Source of the DNA: Chlamydomonas sphaeroides
Taxonomy: Eukaryota; Chlorophyta; Chlorophyceae; Chlamydomonadales; Chlamydomonadaceae
Assembly: GCA_001662425.1 (NCBI GenBank)
Contig: BDDC01000108.1
Span: forward strand, 1-64,000
Reading direction: 5' to 3'
DNA: 64,000 bases
Shown: piece by piece, positions 58,598 through 64,000 of the stretch
Layout of the letters: every line of letters begins with the position of its first letter
Position numbering within the stretch: position 1 is the stretch's first letter
Translations under genes and position numbers: made by a program
Notes under the pieces: generated by a model
What the model was told of the DNA's origin: nothing
What the model saw: only the letters and a program-made list of their open reading frames with translations
Databases searched by the model: none

Positions 58598-58602
58598 TTA
58601 CA
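58598..58602 (-). terminator. TGTAA polyadenylation signal of the Aha1-like gene
   Basis: TTACA on the + strand, 256 bases after the minus-strand stop codon. Confidence 0.55.
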
Positions 58603-58857
58603 AGACGCCCAGCTCACAGCGCCCCACAGGAAGCAGTACCGCCACAGCGCCCATCCGCCCTCTGCACACCCAAGTGGCGCCCACGCACACTCCACCCCGC
58701 GCCTCGAGCGCCTCTCGCAGCACTCGCCCGCTCCTCGCAGGCCTCTCTCGCACGCACAGCCCCACGCCCACAAGAAGGCCGCGCCGCTCCGCACCCCTCT
58801 CGCCTCTCCCCTTTCTCGCCCCGGCTCCCGCCCCCGCTCGCTCCGCTGCTCGCAACA

Positions 58858-60897
58858 CTACTTGGCCTTGAGCTCCTCCGTCAGCTGCCCCAGCAGCTCC
58901 GCCAGCGCCGGCTGCAGCGCCGACTTGACCTTGGCCAGCGCCGCCGCCTCGTCCGCCGCGCGCTGCGGCTGGCGGTGGCCCACCTCGGGCGCCACCGTCA
59001 GGTCGTCGGGGTCGTCGGAGCAGAAGTTGGTCACCCTGGAGGCGCCGGGTGCGGAGGGGCGGCGCAGGTGCAGGCGTAGCGTTAGGGGCAGGCGTGGCAT
59101 GGGGCGCCCTCGGGTCCGGCGGGAAAGGGTTGCCACGAAAGCTCGCACGGCCGGCCCTCCGCCCGCGACTGCGGAGGGCCCCGTGGCTGCCTCCCAGCAG
59201 TCGCCCCCTTTAACCTCCACCCTGACCGGCCGCAGCCGCCTCACTTGCAGTGGCCCTGGATGTCGATGGCGCCAGGCGCGGGGACCGCCTTCCACGCCAG
59301 CTGGAGCTCAAAGTCAAAGCCGCACCTGGGCGAGGCGGCGGCACGCAGGGCACACGGGACAGGCGGGTAAGGCGGTGGAGGCCCACCGGCGGGCACACGG
59401 GACAGGCGGGCAAGGCGGTGGAGGCCCACCGGCGGGTACACACACACGGCAGGTGGGACGAGGCGACAGCAGCCTCAGCGCGGTGGCCTCGGCAGGCACC
59501 GACGTGCAAGCTGCGTTGAGACAGTGAAGCCAAACGCGAACAAGTGAATGAGGGTGTACCGGCGGGCAGCCGCGGACTCCTACGCGCCGCCTACGACGCC
59601 AGTGAAGCCCTGAAGGGCCCTGCCACGCTGCCAGCTTCCTCACCTCTTTTTCCCGCGCACCAGGAAGATGTTGGCCTCGCCCTCGCAGCTGTTCACGTCC
59701 GTCACCGTCACGTCCTTGCCCGCCAGCTCCAGTCCCTTGACCAGCGCCGTGAGCCGCGCCTTGGCCCAGGCCGTCACGTTGCGCTCCTCGAACGTGCCCG
59801 CCTGCACCAAGGACAGCGGCGGCAGCAGCAAGGGCCCAGGATAGGGTGATGGCGTGCGATGGCGGTGGCGGTGGCGGAGCTGAGGGCGAGAACGGCAACG
59901 TCGTGCGCCCCCCGGGGGCCGCACTCGGCAGGATGGTGGGGCTCGAGCCTTTCCTTTCCCGGCTGGTGGAGCCCCACGCCGCCGCTGCCGCCAGCCAGCC
60001 AGCGGGCAAGTACAGGGCTAGGCGGGCAGGGCACAAGGGCTGCTAGCCCGGCGGAGCCCAGCGCAGCGGTGCAATTCGCCACGGCCCTTGACGCCACCGG
60101 TATGCTGGTCGTCGGCACTTGGGCAGGGGCGCGAGGCCGCCCGCCCCGATCGGCGGCGGTGTGCTCCCTTTGCACACACGCACCGCGTTCCAGGCTGAGG
60201 CCCCGTGCGAACCGGCCTGCCGCTCCAGCTCCGCCTTCTCCTCGTCGGTCAGCTTCTGCGGGCGGGGCGGGTTTTGGCGTGGGGGCACGGCCGGCGCCGT
60301 GGCGGCGGGACGTTGGGTGGCAGGGCCAGAGAGGCGTCAGCGGAGGGGCGTGGCCTGAGCCGCTGGGTTCCCCACTGCGGCAGGGCCGTGGCCGCCGTCA
60401 GGCGGGTGCCTGGCTGCACCAACGCCTGCGCGCGGCTGGATGCGAGCGTGACCCCTCACCCGCGGCTCGGGCACGGGAGCTTCACCGCCACCCTTGCCAT
60501 GCCAGTACGTGTAGGACAGCTCGCCCTGGAGAGGCGGGGACGCATGGGTGGAGGCGGGCACGTGCCACGGTAAGGGCAAGTACAGGGTCGCCATTCTATT
60601 GGCACCCAGGAGCTCAGGGCGCCAGCCACAGGCCCAGCGCCTTGCCTTTGCGCCGGCCTGCTCATCCAGCTTCGTCTTCGGGGCCTCCGTCGCTGCCATT
60701 GTCGGCTTCTTCTTAGGCTTGGGCTGCGTTGCTGGCGCGCTCTTGGGCGCGCTGTTGCTGGACGTGCTAGCCTTAGATCGAGGCTTGCTGCGAGCGGACG
60801 GCTTCTCGCTCTGCTGCTTGCCGAGGAAGAAGTTCAGCAAGGATGTCACTGGAGAGAACAGGACATGCAGCGGGCGCAGCAAAGCGGCGAGGAACAT
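58858..60897 (-). CDS. Aha1 N-domain Hsp90 cochaperone with hydrophobic N-terminus
   Basis: Aha1 binds the middle domain of Hsp90 and stimulates its ATPase. Six exons in phase: 60897-60646, 60525-60460, 60255-60184, 59801-59644, 59325-59245, 59035-58858; 268 residues. The Aha1-N hallmarks are present: LSYTYWHGKGG, KLTDEEKAELERQAG, ASAWNAAGTFEERNVTAWAK, ARLTALVKGLELAGKDVTVT, VNSCEGEANIFLVRGKKR, and GFDFELQLAWKAV. The protein ends after this domain with ELLGQLTEELKAK, so the usual C-terminal Aha1 domain (AHSA1) is absent, as in yeast Hch1. The first exon adds a hydrophobic or amphipathic segment (FLAALLRPLHVLFSPVTSLL) and a Lys/Ser/Pro linker of ~50 residues; an internal ATG at about residue 66 (MAATEAPKTK) resembles a conventional start. 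Intron 1 starts with GC (60645). Confidence 0.92.
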
Positions 60898-61324
60898 GGG
60901 CGCGTAGCTCTTTGGTGCGCGCTTGCAGCGACTAGAGCGACTGAAGTTGGCAATCGCAACTCAGAAGAAACTTCGCCAAGACGCGCCCATTCCCCACACC
61001 CACTGCCCCGACAACAACAAGCACAATGTTATAATACCATTCGTTTCTCATCACTGAGCTTCTAGTTTTCCGACGCGAAGAACGAATTGTGCCGAAGGCG
61101 ACCGTTCAACTGCACCAAGCCTGCACCAAGCCTTGCCTGCAACACACGCTTGCGGAGTCGTGTCTCGCGAGCTGCGCGATACCAATAGCAACGAGCCAGA
61201 CCGGCACCCACACATCTCGTGTCTCCCGCGCACCCCGCCCCCGTGTCCGCACCGTCTGCAACCCTGGCTTCCTCATCCTCCTTAGTCTGACCGCTGTGCG
61301 AGCTCCACCCCGGGGCTCAGTGCC
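60898..61324. promoter_or_regulatory. Bidirectional promoter region, Aha1-like / MBL-fold gene
   Basis: 427 bases between diverging start codons; A/T-rich around 61020-61070, including TTATAATA at 61028-61035. Confidence 0.5.
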
Positions 61325-63644
61325 ATGGGAAACACGCTGAGCGGCGAGGCGGGCTCGGCGCAGCTGGAGCTCACCGTCCTGGGCTGCGGCGCCGGCGCCA
61401 CCTACGTCTACAGAGACGAGTGCTCCTCGTCCTTCGTCATCTGCCGCGGAGGGGAGCCCCTGTTCATAGCGGACCTCGTGAGTGCCACAGAGGCCAGAGG
61501 TGGGGCGGGTGCGTCAGCTTACGCTCCGGCCCATTGGGGGCCGCCACACAACAAGGCGCCTCACTTCACCATGGTTGACAAGCACAGCGCGAGAAGCAGT
61601 CGCGCTAGCCCCGGTGCTCAGCCTGTGCGACGCCCCCGACCGCGCAGGGCTACGGAGCCACCAACGCCTGCGTCACGACGCTGCCGGCGGCCCGGCTGCC
61701 GCCCCACATCTACATTAGCCACAACCACGGCGACCACGCGGGTGTGTGTGTGGGGGGCCAGGACGTTGGAGCAGGAGCCGCCGGGCCGCCGTGGTGGCGC
61801 TGCCCACACCGCCGAGAGGCCCAGCGCTTGCTGCCGTTGCTGCCGTGTCCGCGTGCGTGCAAGGCGCACCACGGCAGCATCATCCTGTGTCAGCCTTGCA
61901 CCGACAAAGCTGGCGCCGCCGCCCGCCGCTCCTCCACGCAGGCGAGCTGCCCGTGGTGCTTGCGGTGGAGAGCACGGCGGCCGCCTCCGAGGGCCGCCCT
62001 CCGCCGGCGGTGTACGCCCACCCCGAGGTGCGGCTCGCGCGCCGTGGTGGAGCTTATAAAGAGGGGGGCAGAGCTGGCGTACGCGGGCACATGCAACAGG
62101 GTTGGCTCTCGAGCAGGGCGGCTGCTCCCAAGGAGGCACCGAGCTGTCTCATGTGCTGACCGCGCCCTGCGGCAGACCGCTGGCGCTACGGACTCGCCGT
62201 AGTCGAGACCTTCTGCCGGACAAGGAGGAGGCGCGCCTGGAGCAGCGCCTGGAGCAGCGCTCGTGCCCTAGGGCCCGTGTGCCCCGTGCCGGGTTGTCCG
62301 CGCATGCAGCCTGTCGCGACCGCCCACTGCCTGCGCACGCCCGCTGGGAACCCCTTCCTGCCTGCCTACCAGGTGCTGCAGGAGCTCACCGGCTTCCGGC
62401 TGAGGGAGCTGGCGTCCACGGGTGGGTCGGGATGCCCGCCTCACTGGACAGCCGTTTGGCCCACACGACATCCATGAAACACCATGATTGTGTTTTTACA
62501 TCATGCACTGTTCTTCCATGGTAATTTCAAAGTGGATTGACAACCCAGTTTGTGGGGCGTGGCGTGGGGCGGGGGCAGGCTGCCGGCCGACTGGGGGTGG
62601 ATGGACCGGTGGGGCCCCTCCCAGTGGTGCTCGCAGGCGGGCCGAGCGCGAGGCGCGCGGGGCTCGGCGCCCTTGCCGGTGCCTCCGTTTGGGAGGACCA
62701 CAGCTGCCCTCCCACCACACTTCAAGCGCCGCCCTCTCCCGACGCCGCCTCCTTACTTCCCTTGCTGCCCCCTGCCGCCCCCTGCTGGCCCCAGGCAAGC
62801 CGCTGGACCGCTTCGCCTCCTTCCACCCTACCCCCGCCGACGAGCTCACGCCCATCGGGGCCACCGGACTGGCGGTGCGGCCGCACCGCAGCCGCCACTC
62901 GGAGACGTGCTTCGGCTTCGTGCTGTACGAGCGAGGGAGGCCGCTGCTCGGCTGGACGGTGAGCGAGTGCCCCGGAGCCGGTCTGCCGCCGGACCCGTCC
63001 ACCTGCAGACAGACCTGCAAGGCCTGCTCCACTATGCGTATGTGCGGTACCATTGTATGTGTCGTACCCTTACCCCTCTAAACCCTACCCCCTGCACACC
63101 GGCAACGCCTGCTCGCTACGCACGCCAGCCCGGCTCCCCGAGCCCTCCCTGCTGGACGCCTGCTTAGTTGCCCATGCCGGCACACGGCCCGCACACGGCC
63201 CATGAGCAGCCGCATGCGCGCCACCCGTGACGCAACCGCCCGCCCTCCAGGCGGACAGCGGCTACGACGAGGGGCTGTACACGGCGCTGGCGGAGGCGCA
63301 GCTCATACTGCTGGACGCCCGGGCCCACGGCACCTCGGAGCACGCAGGTGCGCGCTCGTCGTGCCGCGAGGAGGCCGTCCGGGGCGGGGGCCAAGTCACA
63401 GCATGAGCAGGGTTGCCAAGCTGCATACGGTAGCCAACTTACCAAATGTACAATGAGGCATGCGAATGTCATGGTACATGTCATAGTTTATCTTTAGTAC
63501 ATCGGCAACTGGGACCCACATGCGGCGCGCCCACAAGTGTGGGCGTGGTCGGCATCGACAGACGTGCATGCTGAGCCGAGGGAGCCCTGACAGCCGCCTT
63601 GACTCGTATTGTGGCTGCAGGTTTCGCGGAAGTGGAGCGGATTG
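61325..63644 (+). CDS. Metallo-beta-lactamase-fold hydrolase, 3' end outside window
   Basis: Two-metal hydrolase of unknown substrate. Exons: 61325-61477, 61648-61741, 61942-62027, a probable exon near 62174-62280 that I could not place exactly, 62373-62421, 62795-62958, 63251-63347, 63621-63644, continuing past 64000. The N-terminus (MGNTLSGEAGSAQLELTVLG) leads into LGCGAGATYVYRDECSSSFV and FIADL, the first strands of the fold. The metal motif is SHNHGDHAGELP with H76, H78, D80 and H81. Later metal-site candidates are the His in RPHRSRHSETCFGFVLYERG and the Asp in WTADSGYD, followed by LILLDARAHGTSEHA. MGNTLS could be N-myristoylated (Gly2, Ser6), suggesting membrane association. The middle exon encodes DKEEARLEQRLEQR but its borders are unsure. 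Confidence 0.83.
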
Positions 63645-63874
63645 GTGGGTCCCGGCCGCTGCTGGCGGCAGCAGCCTTCCCGGCGGCGCGGCTCGGGCGT
63701 GCGAGGCTGCGGGCGTGCGGCTGCCGTGCGTGCGCAGCAGGCGTGTCGCTCCGTGCACCGGTCACGTACCCGCGCGGCATGTGTGTGGGGGCCTCTCCCT
63801 CCCGTCCCAGCAGCGCGCCTGCCCCTTCGCCTGCTTCGCAGCAGCTGCCTCTTGGCTGCACCACCGGCCAGCCG

Positions 63875-63938
63875 CTGCCTGGCGCCCTTGCTGCCTGGCG
63901 CCCTTGCTGCCTGGCGCCCTTGCTGCCTGGCGCCCTTG
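63875..63938. repeat. Tandem repeat CTGCCTGGCGCCCTTG, four copies
   Basis: Four perfect 16-base units, probably in an intron of the MBL-fold gene. Confidence 0.95.
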
Positions 63939-64000
63939 TCCCCTTGCTCCCATGTCCTGCCGTCCCGCGCCAGCTGCCTTGCCTCCTCTGCCCGCTGCCC

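Larger units (their letters stand above)
57615..58857. other. Converging 3' flanks of the RsuA-type and Aha1-like genes
   Basis: No gene recognised. TGTAA on the + strand (57850-57854) and on the minus strand (TTACA at 58598-58602) are the likely 3' ends of the two flanking genes, leaving about 740 bases between them. 58185-58300 is rich in GGC repeats. Confidence 0.5.

Overview
The window reads as nuclear DNA of a chlorophyte green alga, most likely Chlorophyceae (Chlamydomonas/Volvox-like). Coding sequence is strongly GC-rich, genes are cut into many small exons by introns of about 90-700 bases, proteins carry long Ala/Gln/Gly/Pro-rich linkers, and TGTAA, the polyadenylation signal typical of this group, lies downstream of several stop codons. 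There are no operons or ribosome-binding sites. Four runs of N (11239-11643, 33991-34302, 44806-45237, 57251-57591) mark assembly gaps. Gene models were built by hand from splice sites, reading phase and protein resemblance. No database search was run, and 'family' statements rest on recognised motifs.

Layout, left to right: a coiled-coil protein (+, 884-3697); the nucleolar rRNA methyltransferase RRP8 (+, 5302-9112); a secreted Cys-rich DPC/YCGGC protein running into a gap (+, 9736-~11100); a Fes1/SIL1-type Hsp70 nucleotide-exchange factor with a signal peptide (+, 12491-15381); a four-membrane-segment protein of unknown function (-, 15892-17793); a 2232-residue histone methyltransferase with PWWP, AWS, SET, post-SET and Tudor-like domains (-, 18694-27629); mitochondrial ribosomal protein bL19m (+, 28125-29535); a FAM194-thioredoxin-like fusion (+, 30438-32896); a zinc alcohol/formaldehyde dehydrogenase-like enzyme (+, 33616-38877); an intergenic tandem repeat with hairpins (40658-40896); cyclin L (-, 40920-43801); a pseudogene-like copy of the Cys-rich gene (44640-45312); a neurochondrin-family protein (-, 45933-50974); a plastid DUF3119 protein (-, 51834-53615); an organellar RsuA-type pseudouridine synthase (+, 53914-57614, with a gap); an Aha1-N Hsp90 cochaperone with a hydrophobic N-terminus (-, 58858-60897); and a metallo-beta-lactamase-fold hydrolase that leaves the window (+, 61325-63644 and beyond).

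The genes do not form one pathway. Several serve RNA and ribosome biogenesis (RRP8, bL19m, RsuA-type synthase, cyclin L), two serve chaperone cycles (Fes1-like for Hsp70, Aha1-like for Hsp90), and one writes chromatin marks. Three pairs are head-to-head and probably share bidirectional promoters: SET/bL19m, DUF3119/RsuA and Aha1/MBL. The most striking points are the PWWP-to-Tudor SET protein with a changed cofactor-site motif, an unusually high number of GC-AG introns, the FAM194-thioredoxin fusion, the Aha1 homologue with an added hydrophobic N-terminus, the tandem hairpin repeat, and the broken dispersed copy of the Cys-rich gene.
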